Positions 1 through 7,286 of a stretch of DNA of 17,999 bases are shown in pieces. The notes under the pieces are model-generated. The model ran no database searches. It was not told the origin of the DNA and was given only the letters and a program-made list of their open reading frames with translations. Numbering within the stretch: position 1 is the stretch's first letter; every line of letters starts with the position of its first letter. A program made the translations under genes and the position numbers. The DNA is from an uncultured Lachnospiraceae bacterium (GTDB taxonomy: Bacteria > Bacillota > Clostridia > Lachnospirales > Lachnospiraceae), in assembly GCA_910585555.1 (NCBI GenBank), contig CAJUFU010000049.1, forward strand, positions 3,511 to 21,509. The letters run 5' to 3'.

Positions 1-76
1 GACGAACCTGCTGGGCCATCATAATTTCCCGCTGAGAAAGATGCAGTGCCCTGATTTTCTGTCCTTTCGCCTCCAT
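1..76 (-). CDS. Partial gene start, possibly PP2C phosphatase or condensation-domain protein
   Basis: Only the first 25 codons are present; the rest lies beyond the left edge. An ATG at 76 lies 2 nt after the STAS stop codon (79-81), with a GGTGAT ribosome-site candidate inside the end of the STAS gene, so the two are probably translationally coupled. The visible peptide contains LSQREIMMAQQVR. That resembles the linker helix before SpoIIE/RsbU-type PP2C phosphatase domains (RE-x3-A-x-x-I/V-Q/R). It also resembles the start of some NRPS condensation domains (QRxIxxAQQL). Coupling to a STAS gene favours the phosphatase, while the NRPS context favours the condensation domain. I cannot decide from 25 residues. 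That a gene starts here is fairly sure; its function is not. Confidence 0.55.
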   Translation of the reverse strand, partial: MEAKGQKIRALHLSQREIMMAQQVR

Positions 77-78
77 AT

Positions 79-375
79 CTATATCACCGTCAAGATATCC
101 GAAAAACCTGTTACCTCAAATATTTCCATAATGGTGTCGTTTACATTTGCCACTTTCATACTGCCCTGCTTGTTCATTGTCTTCTGTGCGCCCAACAAAA
201 TACGAAGTCCCGCGGATGACAAGTAATCAAGGGCCGCCATATCAATGGTCAGCTCTGTGATGCCATCTAAAGATTTATTGAGTACATTCTCAAGCTCCGG
301 GGCAGTGTTTGTATCTAACCGCCCCTCCAATGCCACTGTCAAATTATTATCCTGCTGGATTTTTGTGATTTTCAT
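79..375 (-). CDS. STAS-domain anti-sigma factor antagonist (SpoIIAA/RsbV-like)
   Basis: A 98-residue protein that is a single STAS domain, the usual length for stand-alone SpoIIAA/RsbV proteins. In that family the antagonist binds an RsbW/SpoIIAB-type kinase, is phosphorylated on a Ser and is released, then is reset by a PP2C phosphatase. The diagnostic segment DYLSSAGLR covers residues 50-58. Aligned with the DSSG of SpoIIAA, Ser54 matches the phosphorylated Ser58. The N-terminal EGRLDTNTAPEL is the typical first strand and helix. The start is the ATG at 375, preceded by purine-rich AGGAAGGATGAGG. It follows a 473-bp noncoding stretch with its own promoter candidates, so it may be transcribed separately from the NRPS operon. 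Its likely partners are the ATPase domains fused to the MATE and ABC proteins upstream. That link is inference. Confidence 0.93.
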   Translation of the reverse strand: MKITKIQQDNNLTVALEGRLDTNTAPELENVLNKSLDGITELTIDMAALDYLSSAGLRILLGAQKTMNKQGSMKVANVNDTIMEIFEVTGFSDILTVI

Positions 376-481
376 ATGTCCTCATCCTTCCTCTATCTAA
401 TATTGTAGTAGTGATTATCGTCCCTCTCCAAGGACACCCCTCCTTTGAAAAACGCATTTTCCAAATCCTCTTACTGCTGCA

Positions 482-503
482 CATTAAACGTTATCGTTTA
501 ATG
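482..503. promoter_or_regulatory. Operator-like inverted repeat upstream of the STAS gene
   Basis: Two perfect 9-bp arms, CATTAAACG and CGTTTAATG, are separated by 4 bp (TTAT). The left end of the dyad is 107 bp upstream of the STAS start codon. It overlaps an extended -10 candidate (501-509), which is the usual arrangement for a repressor operator. Arms of the AAACG/CGTTT type occur in operators of LacI- and TetR-family regulators, but no such regulator gene is visible in the window. Confidence 0.6.
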
Positions 504-509
504 ATAGCA
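501..509 (-). promoter_or_regulatory. Extended -10 promoter candidate for the STAS gene
   Basis: The minus strand reads TGCTATCAT, an extended -10 (TG-N-TATCAT). No good -35 is present. The 22-bp dyad would cover the -10 and the predicted start site at about 494. This is an alternative to the promoter at 620-649. Confidence 0.35.
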
Positions 510-619
510 CATCTGCCGCTTTATTTGGGAAATGAGGCACCATTCGCACGTTTTAGGGTATCGATTGTAAGTACCAGATATTAGTGCGAGATAAACGCCG
601 CGAAAATGACGACCCTGTG

Positions 620-649
620 ATTATACAGTATTAGTATTCCTGTTGATAA
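620..649 (-). promoter_or_regulatory. Sigma-A-type promoter candidate upstream of the STAS gene
   Basis: The minus strand carries a perfect -10 TATAAT (620-625) and a -35 TTATCA (644-649) separated by 18 bp. Transcription would start near 613 and give a leader of about 240 nt that contains the dyad at 482-503. A small CTGT/ACAG dyad overlaps the -10 (615-628). Confidence 0.45.
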
Positions 650-848
650 GAACTGATAGCCGAAAAAAAAAGGTATAAGCCCCTGCCTGCTAAAGATTCT
701 TCTTTCTTTTCCATACCCTGTCAACTCTCGTTATCAATATTATTTATGGATTTCCCGACATTACTATAGCAAACCATAAATAAAAAATAACGGTTATGGC
801 ACAGAATGCAGTTTTTGGGGTATACATTGCAATGACAACTACAAAATT

Positions 849-1559
849 TCAAACAGTGCGCAGACATACCGATATCTGATACTCTAAAATACAATATTCC
901 AAAAACCTGTAGGACGCCGTATCCACGCTCTGACATACCGCAATCTGTCCGTCTTCTTTGACAAGAATCTCAAAAGCATCCAGAGGCAGCATAAGCCCTG
1001 CCCCTATGGCTTTCACAAAACTCTCCTTCAAAGTCCACAAACGGTAAAATGCCTGATTGCGCTGTCTCTCATCCATAAACCCTGTCAGATATTGATACTC
1101 CTTTTGGGAAAAAAAGCGCCTGGCCAGGTCCATATCCGCCCGCTCCACCAACTCCACATCGCAGCCGACTTCACAGTCCGCAAACACTGCCGCCGCAATC
1201 TGGCCGGAATGTGACAAGTTAAAATGCACTTCCGGATATTCCGGCAGATAGGGTTTCCCGTTTTCCCCATAGGCAAACACTGCCTCCCTTTCCTGGATAC
1301 CCCGCGCCGCTAAGCCCTTTCGCAGCATAAGCCCTGCCCCCAGAGAAAGCTTTTTATCCTTCGCATATAAAAAGGCATCCACCTTTTTCTGCCGCCTTGA
1401 CGACAAGGAATGATATGCATGGTCAAACTGTGTCTTGTCCTCCAAGATCTCCGTATGCATCCAGTACAGTTCCGCCCTGTATTCCCCCATGGTGAGGGGA
1501 ACGATACCAAAGTTTTCTACACTGTCTTTACACATCACACCATGATTTTTTCCGCCCAT
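849..1559 (-). CDS. 4'-phosphopantetheinyl transferase, Sfp type
   Basis: This 236-residue protein transfers the phosphopantetheine arm of coenzyme A onto the carrier-domain Ser of NRPS proteins, a step needed for NRPS activity. The family signatures are in order: GKPYLP at about 101, FNLSHSG at 113-119, VGCDVE at 131-136 with the metal-binding Asp134 and Glu136, and LWTLKES at 174-180 with Trp175, Lys178 and Glu179. The length is normal for Sfp/Gsp-type enzymes. The start is the ATG at 1559, 36 nt after the ABC ATPase stop, with GGAG about 10 nt upstream; an internal ATG at residue 24 has no ribosome site. It is the last gene of the tightly packed NRPS run, so it is probably the dedicated activator of this synthetase. 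Confidence 0.96.
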   Translation of the reverse strand: MGGKNHGVMCKDSVENFGIVPLTMGEYRAELYWMHTEILEDKTQFDHAYHSLSSRRQKKVDAFLYAKDKKLSLGAGLMLRKGLAARGIQEREAVFAYGENGKPYLPEYPEVHFNLSHSGQIAAAVFADCEVGCDVELVERADMDLARRFFSQKEYQYLTGFMDERQRNQAFYRLWTLKESFVKAIGAGLMLPLDAFEILVKEDGQIAVCQSVDTASYRFLEYCILEYQISVCLRTV

Positions 1560-1595
1560 ACCATGTTTTCTCCAACACCCGCTCCAGCACCTTGT

Positions 1596-2693
1596 CTATA
1601 TACTGATGACCAACTGATTTCTTCCGTCTGCAAACGTATACGCCATCTCCTTGGATATTCCTTTTATCATCCTGGCTGACAGATCTTCTCCGCTCCCAAA
1701 CGGATGGAAAGAAGCTCCACTATAGGAAAAACACATCCGTGCCAGATTTTCCTGCTCGCTGTATTCCACATTAAGGAAAATGTCCCTCTCACTGCCATCA
1801 TTCGCTATCGGCAGTAATTTTTGTACAAGCACTTCCTCCGCCGCAAGCTGCATGGCGTAAATCTGTTTCTGAGAGAGCTGCTGTTTTCGCCCAAACTCTT
1901 CCAGCCTGGTGAACAAAGCCGGGAAGTCAAAGTCCCGTGTTATCTTTTCGATCGGAAGCACCTTAAGCTGCCGGATAAATATCCGGGTTCTCTCTCTTTC
2001 TGGATGCTCAAAAATCTGTTCCGGCGTTCCTTGCTCATAGATTTCACCCTGGTCCATATAAAATATCCTTGTGGATACATCTTTGGCAAATTTCATCTCA
2101 TGGGTCACAATCATCATCGTCATTCCCTGCCCTGCCAGTCTGCGGATGACCGACAAAACCTCCCCTGTCATGGCAGGGTCCAGGGCGGAAGTGGGCTCGT
2201 CAAAGAGAATGATCTCCGGCTCCATTGCCACCGTCCTGGCAATAGCCGCACGCTGCTTTTGTCCCCCGGAAAGTTCATCCGGATAGGCCAGCGCTTTATC
2301 TACAAGCCCTACGGTGCGAAGCAGTTCCATGCCTCTGTCGTAAGCCTCTTTGCGGCTCCTGCCCAGGAGATCCACCTGCCCCATCATGATATTTTCGATA
2401 ACGGTCTTATGGGCAAACAGATTAAAGGACTGAAATACCATCCCCATCTTCTGTCTCACCAGATTCACCTTGCATTTCTTATCCGTTATCACCACACCGT
2501 CAACCACTATCTCGCCTTTCGTAGGCTTCTCCAAAAGATTGATGCAGCGAAGCAGCGTGGATTTTCCTGTACCCGAGGGCCCGATGACGGAAATCACTTC
2601 ACCTTTTTTAATTTCCACACTCACATCCTTAAGCGGCGTCACACCCGGATATTCCTTACACAGATGCCGAATCGATATGATGTTTTCTTCCAT
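1596..2693 (-). CDS. Amino-acid ABC transporter ATPase with C-terminal HATPase-like domain
   Basis: This 365-residue protein has two parts. Residues 1-240 are a polar-amino-acid-type ABC ATPase: Walker A GPSGTGKST (38-46), Q-loop Gln88 in VFQSF, signature LSGGQ (141-145), Walker B IILFDEP (161-167) and switch His198. Residues about 250-365 are extra for a GlnQ-type protein. They resemble the GHKL ATPase fold of RsbW/SpoIIAB anti-sigma kinases, with an N-box-like AAEEVLVQK (284-292) and a G1-like SYSGASFHP (323-331). Key residues are changed: the N-box Asn is Gln291 and the G1 Asp pair is Tyr324-Ser325, so ATP binding by this domain is doubtful. The ATG at 2693 is 2 nt from the permease stop, with a GGGGG-rich ribosome site, indicating coupled translation. 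The transporter call is firm; the degenerate HATPase call rests on motif spacing and the intact copy in the MATE protein. Confidence 0.9.
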   Translation of the reverse strand: MEENIISIRHLCKEYPGVTPLKDVSVEIKKGEVISVIGPSGTGKSTLLRCINLLEKPTKGEIVVDGVVITDKKCKVNLVRQKMGMVFQSFNLFAHKTVIENIMMGQVDLLGRSRKEAYDRGMELLRTVGLVDKALAYPDELSGGQKQRAAIARTVAMEPEIILFDEPTSALDPAMTGEVLSVIRRLAGQGMTMMIVTHEMKFAKDVSTRIFYMDQGEIYEQGTPEQIFEHPERERTRIFIRQLKVLPIEKITRDFDFPALFTRLEEFGRKQQLSQKQIYAMQLAAEEVLVQKLLPIANDGSERDIFLNVEYSEQENLARMCFSYSGASFHPFGSGEDLSARMIKGISKEMAYTFADGRNQLVISI

Positions 2694-2695
2694 AA

Positions 2696-4237
2696 TTATA
2701 TTTTCACCCCCTTTACGCTGCGTCTATTCCGCCTCGGCGAAGCCTTGCTTTCTGCAAAAGTCAAGGCCGTCGTCATCACATTGGCAACGACAAAGTAAAG
2801 AAGAGCCGTCACGATCAACGGGAAAAAGGCTTCCATGGTCCGCGACCGAATGATGTCAGATGCCTTGGTCAAATCTTGCACGGCAATATAGCCGACCACG
2901 GAAGTCATTTTTACCATGGAGATAAATTCGCCCTTCAGCACAGGAATAAAATTTGTTGCCGCCTGCGGAAATACAATCTTAAAGAATGTCTGTCTCCTGG
3001 TATAGCCCATGGCAAGAGCCGCCTCCCTTTGTCCCTGATCCACTGTCTCTATGCCTGCCCGCATGATCTCCGACGAATACGCCGCAAAATTGATGGAAAA
3101 TCCAATGACTGCCGCCAGGATTTCGGAGATATCTACCGAACCAAAAATTCCATAATACAAAATCATCAGAAAGACCACAATAGGCATCCCTTGAATCACA
3201 CGAACAAAGACCGCTGCGATTAACTGCACCGGCTTATAATGAACCCGCCGCAGCATACAGATGAAAAACCCCAGGCAGAGTCCAAAAAATCCTGAAAAGA
3301 CAGAAATCAGTATGGTGACGCCAAGTCCCTGGGCAATCAAGCGCCATCGTTCCTCCACCACAAAAGTGCTTAGGAAGCTGTCCTTAAGACTTGCGAAAAA
3401 CCCTTGTGCCTGGCTGTCTTTCTGCTCGGCTCTTACCATAACGGCAGTAACCGAAGGATACACACAGTCGGAAAACTCGATATGTCTGCGCCTCTCCTCC
3501 GTGGCGTTCAGATTCGCCATAATACAATCGATGTCTCCTGCCTGCGCCGCCGCGATGATGCCGTCGTAATCATAGATCTTAATTTCCAACTCCGCATTCA
3601 GCCATGCCGCAAAACGATAGATCAGTTCCACATCGTATCCCGTAAGGGTGGTCCCCTCATAGTAGCTAAAGGGCTGTACCATTCCTGTGGTTCCCACCTT
3701 AAGCTTACACGTGGGCGCCTGGGGAACCGGTATTGACGGCATGGTTTTCTCCGCCCTGCTCACCCAGCGCTCATACATCTCATCAAGCGTCCCCTCCGCT
3801 CGCTCTTTTGCAAGGAACTGATTCACCTTATCTTTTAAATGATCGATCTGGCTTTTCGGTGAAATTCCCACGGCCACATCCACACTCTCTCCCAGATTTT
3901 CAGGAAGAAGCTCCACATCTTCAAGTCCGCTGGCAATGGCGAACTCCATCATCACCCGGTCATAGACAAACCCGTCCAGCTTTCCCTGGGAAATGGCAAG
4001 ATATCCCGAACTGTTCCCGGAAAAAGTTTTGTGCTCCGCCTCCGGCAGATACTTCTTAGCCATATCCATACCTGCCCCGCCTTCCGGCACGCCAATGGTA
4101 TACGCCGGATTGTTAAGCTGCTCTATAGAAGTGATAGAGGCACCGCCATTTTCCTTCTCCTGCTTATTACATCCTGCAAGACAAAGTACCCCTATAAGGG
4201 CGCCTATGAAAAATACTGTTCTTTTTTGCAATTTCAT
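2696..4237 (-). CDS. Amino-acid ABC transporter, solute-binding lipoprotein fused to permease
   Basis: A 513-residue protein of the GlnP-like fusion type. It begins with a lipoprotein signal peptide ending in the lipobox LAGC (Cys23). Residues about 36-163 match the second half of a family 3 solute-binding protein (ITSIEQL, later GTLDEMYERW). Residues about 178-270 match its first half (KVGTTGM, GYDVELI, IEFSDCVYP). The order is therefore swapped, as in a circular permutation. From about residue 298 a HisM/GlnP-type permease follows, with several membrane segments and the ATPase-docking EAALAMGYTRRQ loop at about 405. The chosen ATG at 4237 has GGAG 7 nt upstream and places the signal peptide correctly; a TTG at 4276 would add 13 polar residues. 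It lies 85 nt after the acyltransferase gene and is coupled to the ATPase. The substrate is unknown, presumably an amino acid or related small molecule. Confidence 0.92.
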   Translation of the reverse strand: MKLQKRTVFFIGALIGVLCLAGCNKQEKENGGASITSIEQLNNPAYTIGVPEGGAGMDMAKKYLPEAEHKTFSGNSSGYLAISQGKLDGFVYDRVMMEFAIASGLEDVELLPENLGESVDVAVGISPKSQIDHLKDKVNQFLAKERAEGTLDEMYERWVSRAEKTMPSIPVPQAPTCKLKVGTTGMVQPFSYYEGTTLTGYDVELIYRFAAWLNAELEIKIYDYDGIIAAAQAGDIDCIMANLNATEERRRHIEFSDCVYPSVTAVMVRAEQKDSQAQGFFASLKDSFLSTFVVEERWRLIAQGLGVTILISVFSGFFGLCLGFFICMLRRVHYKPVQLIAAVFVRVIQGMPIVVFLMILYYGIFGSVDISEILAAVIGFSINFAAYSSEIMRAGIETVDQGQREAALAMGYTRRQTFFKIVFPQAATNFIPVLKGEFISMVKMTSVVGYIAVQDLTKASDIIRSRTMEAFFPLIVTALLYFVVANVMTTALTFAESKASPRRNRRSVKGVKI

Positions 4238-4322
4238 TTTCTTGCTCCATCTGTCAACTTCTTTTGTATGCCGCAACGCGTATCATCCCTTCTCATGCGC
4301 TTCTTCTCCCACCGGCCGCCCC

Positions 4323-5465
4323 TCATCCTGCCCTGCCAGCGCTCAGCCTCCCCTGTATTTTGGGAAGCATAAAGTTATACCCTCTCACCATGCACTCTGT
4401 CACCAGAATCGACAGCAGCGTAAGCAGCCAGCACTGCCAGCCTAAAAAGCCCTCATAACCGTTACATCCAAAGACAACAAAATATACAGGCACATGCAGC
4501 GCATAATACTTGGATATATGTCTGCTGTAGTATAAAATCTGTCTGGCAATGGGATTCTTCGGTTCGTACCGCTTATCACCCTTTCTGTTTCGTTCTTCGA
4601 TATAGAAAATGACAGCGGCAAACAGGAGTATATGTGCCAGGCTGGCCGCCACATGCCAAAGATTCGGATGGGTGTAGGCGTCACTCAAAACGGCCATCAT
4701 TTCTGGCAGATTGGAACCATATTTTCCAAAGACAAGTCCCCACCACAGCATGACGATTATGCTGCTGCAAACAGCCAGTACCTTATAAAATCCCGCCTTA
4801 TCCTTTACATGTCGAAGCACCTTTCCAAAGGCAGCGCCAAAGAGCGCATAAGACAGAAAATAAAGGGGCGTGAAAGAAACGAAATCCGCATCCCCGATCA
4901 AAAGTTGCACAAGATACCCAATCACCGGCACATTTACAGGCGTCCCATAGACAAAGGGCGCGGCGATGCCAACTGCAGCGCCGATGATCACATACCCTAT
5001 GATTTTCACACCCAATTTCTTTAACAATGCCAGTACCAGATAAAGAATACCGGTAATGAAGAAAATATTGGTGTATTGTATGTAGATCTTTACCATAAAC
5101 CAGAACCGTTCCAAGCCTGCCTGTGACATTCTCCCGGAAACAAAAGGATAGGGCAGCAGCAATGCGGCCACATAGGCGATGTTATTCAAATACTGATAAA
5201 GAATCATGCGAAAGCCGCTCTTCACAAATGCCGCCGGGGACGCATTCTTGCTGTAAACCGTTCCAACTCCCATAACAAAGATAAAAATAGCGGCCCCGGA
5301 CATTGTGGCAAACATATAAATCCAACTGGTGACAGTATCCTCAGGCGACAAGGTTGCCTGAAACGCATGAATCAGGTAAATGAACAGCATGAAAATCCCC
5401 TTTAGATAATCAAACTCCCTCTGCCTTCCCGTATTTATCTCTTCTTGTGAAAAAACTGTATTCAT
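4323..5465 (-). CDS. Integral membrane acyltransferase-like protein
   Basis: A 380-residue protein with about ten hydrophobic segments. The N-terminus reads RQREFDYLKGIF followed by LIHAF, the Arg/Asp...His pattern that opens acyltransferase family 3, OpgC and heparan-glucosaminide N-acetyltransferase-like membrane proteins, where the His in the first membrane helix is catalytic. Such proteins pass acyl groups to an acceptor across the membrane. The acceptor cannot be read from sequence; the NRPS product or a cell-envelope glycan are both possible. The ATG at 5465 is preferred because GAGG lies 8 nt upstream. An ATG at 5492 would add 9 residues but has no ribosome site. The gene sits between the MATE and ABC genes in the same run (50 nt after the MATE stop, 85 nt before the ABC gene), so co-transcription is likely. 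Confidence 0.8.
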   Translation of the reverse strand: MNTVFSQEEINTGRQREFDYLKGIFMLFIYLIHAFQATLSPEDTVTSWIYMFATMSGAAIFIFVMGVGTVYSKNASPAAFVKSGFRMILYQYLNNIAYVAALLLPYPFVSGRMSQAGLERFWFMVKIYIQYTNIFFITGILYLVLALLKKLGVKIIGYVIIGAAVGIAAPFVYGTPVNVPVIGYLVQLLIGDADFVSFTPLYFLSYALFGAAFGKVLRHVKDKAGFYKVLAVCSSIIVMLWWGLVFGKYGSNLPEMMAVLSDAYTHPNLWHVAASLAHILLFAAVIFYIEERNRKGDKRYEPKNPIARQILYYSRHISKYYALHVPVYFVVFGCNGYEGFLGWQCWLLTLLSILVTECMVRGYNFMLPKIQGRLSAGRAG

Positions 5466-5515
5466 CCTCTTAACCTCTGCATAGTCATACATGACAGAAA
5501 ATTATGATCATATCA

Positions 5516-7282
5516 TCACTGCTTCTCCCCGTCATGCATCTTCAACTCCATAATAGTATTATTCATATTCAGTACCCTTGTGTACTGGAAATCCGACATG
5601 ATTTTGCGAATCAGCGCGATTCCTCCGACCACCGGACCCTCCTTGGCAATCTCCTGTTCCAATGGATTAAAGGGCACTCCATCGTCACGAATCCGCAGGA
5701 TATACTTTTCATCCTGAATCGTAAAACTGATATCCATATAGTTTTTCTGTCCACTGCGATAACCGTACTTTACGATATTCGCAGTCATCTCCTCCAGCGC
5801 CAGCGCCAGATAACGCGCATCCTTCTCCCCGATGCCGTTCTCAACGCAGAAATCCAACACTTCATCCCGAAACAGGGTAATGTCTTCAAACTGATTTTCC
5901 ATGGAAAAATCCAGACTTACTTCATTCGTGACCTGTGGAAGCATATACTGCCCGCCCCCTGGGATGTGCCCTCTCTTCTGCCCCTGCACACGGTACAATA
6001 TGCTGCATAAAATGGTCACAATCTCCCCCGCAGCCGCGGCTGCACACACACCCGTAAATCCCGCCCAGAACATGGCCAAAAGGGTGAACGGCACAATCAC
6101 CACAAATCCCTGCAAAAGCGTAATCACCGTGGCAAGTCCGGACTGCAGAATGGTCTGATAATAGGACATCAAAAATTTATTATATACATAAAACGGAAAA
6201 GAACATGCAAAAATACGCAGCGCCATATTGCACATCACAAGCATGTCTCCCCCCGTAATGCCGAACAGCCCTGCAATGGCCTGGGGAAACAAGAAAAAGA
6301 TCACCATCAGCACCGCAATCGCAAGATAGCTGTAGGTAAGCACCCGCTTACAGAGGGCACGAATCCCATAGTAATCACGCTCCCCATAGAGAATCCCCGC
6401 GATGTTGGGCACAAGCCCGATAATACCGCCCACACACAGCTCTGCAATCAGCACCGCATTGGCACAGACAGAGTACACTGCCATCGGGTCATTGCCCAGG
6501 AAACGCACAATTGCCGAATTGATAATAACCGATTTAAGCGCCGACATCAGCGTGAAAGCAGCGCTGGGTATTCCTGCCGCAGCCGCCATTTTGATATACT
6601 TTACCAGACTGCCCCCAGGCTTTGTAAACCGGAGCATTCGGTTTTTTGAGCGCATATAACAAAGGACCGTAACCATACCCGTGAGATAACCGATTACGGT
6701 AGAAAGGGCGCTTCCCGCCATACCCAGGTGAAACACCTTCAAAAACACAAAATCCAGCACCAAATTCACAGCATTTGCGATGATGAACAGGGCGCTTCCC
6801 AGCTGTGGATGATTATCCGTATTCATAAAGTAGCAGCAGATAATGGCCGCCGTCAGAATGGGAATTCCCGCAAAATTCACCGCGATATAGGGTTTTACCA
6901 AAGCTGCCATCAACTCATTTCCGGCAAGGGCCTGAGACAAAATCCCCGGCATAATGGGCGTCATCAGCGCAAATATAAGCGCCAGACCGATACCGGCTAA
7001 GAGGGAGACGGTAAAAATACCGCCCGCCTCTTTGGTCTTTCGCTTACCTAACAGTACCGCCGCCTCGGCAGCACCGCCCATGGCAAGCATCATTGCCGGC
7101 ATCTGCAAAAGCAGCAGCACCGGCATAGATAATTCGATTGCCGCCATCGCCTCCGGCCCAAGGAGGTTTCCTACAATCATGCCATCCACCACATTTCCCA
7201 GCTGCATGGCAACCGTCATCAACACCCCCGGCAGGATATATTGATGAATCTTCTTATGAATCAAAAAAGCGTTTCTTTCCAT
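5516..7282 (-). CDS. MATE-family efflux transporter fused to RsbW-like HATPase domain
   Basis: A 588-residue protein, against about 450 for an ordinary MATE transporter. Residues 1 to about 435 contain some twelve hydrophobic segments in two repeats, with typical MATE text such as LPGVLMTVAMQLGNVVDG near the start. Residues about 455-588 form a cytoplasmic GHKL ATPase domain like the anti-sigma kinases RsbW/SpoIIAB. The N-box ALEEMTANIVKYGY carries Glu497, Glu498 and Asn502, the G1 box RDDGVPFNP carries Asp533 and Asp534, and a G2-like VGGIALI follows, so ATP binding looks intact. The ATG at 7282 is 4 nt after the NRPS stop (7287-7289); ATG 7303 or TTG 7306 would overlap the NRPS end. The position suggests export of the NRPS product, gated or sensed through the ATPase domain. 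The export role is inference. Confidence 0.92.
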   Translation of the reverse strand: MERNAFLIHKKIHQYILPGVLMTVAMQLGNVVDGMIVGNLLGPEAMAAIELSMPVLLLLQMPAMMLAMGGAAEAAVLLGKRKTKEAGGIFTVSLLAGIGLALIFALMTPIMPGILSQALAGNELMAALVKPYIAVNFAGIPILTAAIICCYFMNTDNHPQLGSALFIIANAVNLVLDFVFLKVFHLGMAGSALSTVIGYLTGMVTVLCYMRSKNRMLRFTKPGGSLVKYIKMAAAAGIPSAAFTLMSALKSVIINSAIVRFLGNDPMAVYSVCANAVLIAELCVGGIIGLVPNIAGILYGERDYYGIRALCKRVLTYSYLAIAVLMVIFFLFPQAIAGLFGITGGDMLVMCNMALRIFACSFPFYVYNKFLMSYYQTILQSGLATVITLLQGFVVIVPFTLLAMFWAGFTGVCAAAAAGEIVTILCSILYRVQGQKRGHIPGGGQYMLPQVTNEVSLDFSMENQFEDITLFRDEVLDFCVENGIGEKDARYLALALEEMTANIVKYGYRSGQKNYMDISFTIQDEKYILRIRDDGVPFNPLEQEIAKEGPVVGGIALIRKIMSDFQYTRVLNMNNTIMELKMHDGEKQ

Positions 7283-7286
7283 CCTC

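Larger units (their letters stand above)
376..848. other. Noncoding region between PPTase and STAS genes
   Basis: This stretch of 473 bp holds no convincing gene on either strand. On the minus strand it contains two promoter candidates and a perfect 9-bp-arm dyad, described separately. Near the PPTase end a weak dyad ATAA-CCG-TTAT is followed by a T-run (about 781-797 on the minus strand). Nine A residues at 663-671 read as a T-run on the minus strand without a good stem before it. I see no strong terminator here, so read-through from the PPTase gene into the STAS gene is possible. A minus-strand AAAGGAGG at about 447 lies in a small hairpin (AAGGA/TCCTT) but serves no reading frame I would call. 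Confidence 0.7.

Noticed and set aside
360..470. Short 36-codon minus-strand frame starting MRFSKEG in front of the STAS gene
   Set aside because: It overlaps the STAS start in another frame, has no ribosome site of its own and no recognisable sequence features.
656..690. Nine-A run with adjacent GGTATAAGCC as a terminator of the PPTase transcript
   Set aside because: The T-run on the minus strand has no convincing GC-rich stem directly before it.
721..936. Cys-rich 71-codon minus-strand frame overlapping the PPTase end
   Set aside because: It is a different frame of the PPTase C-terminus plus AT-rich spacer, with no ribosome site; the PPTase frame fully explains the coding part.
1821..2798. 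Long plus-strand open frame (325 codons) opposite the ABC ATPase gene
   Set aside because: It is antisense to a gene with all ABC motifs, rich in His/Arg/Leu runs typical of a shadow frame, spans the ATPase/permease junction, and matches no domain I recognise.
4235..4276. TTG at 4276 as the start of the solute-binding/permease protein
   Set aside because: It adds 13 mostly polar residues before a normal lipoprotein signal peptide, and the ATG at 4237 has a better ribosome site.
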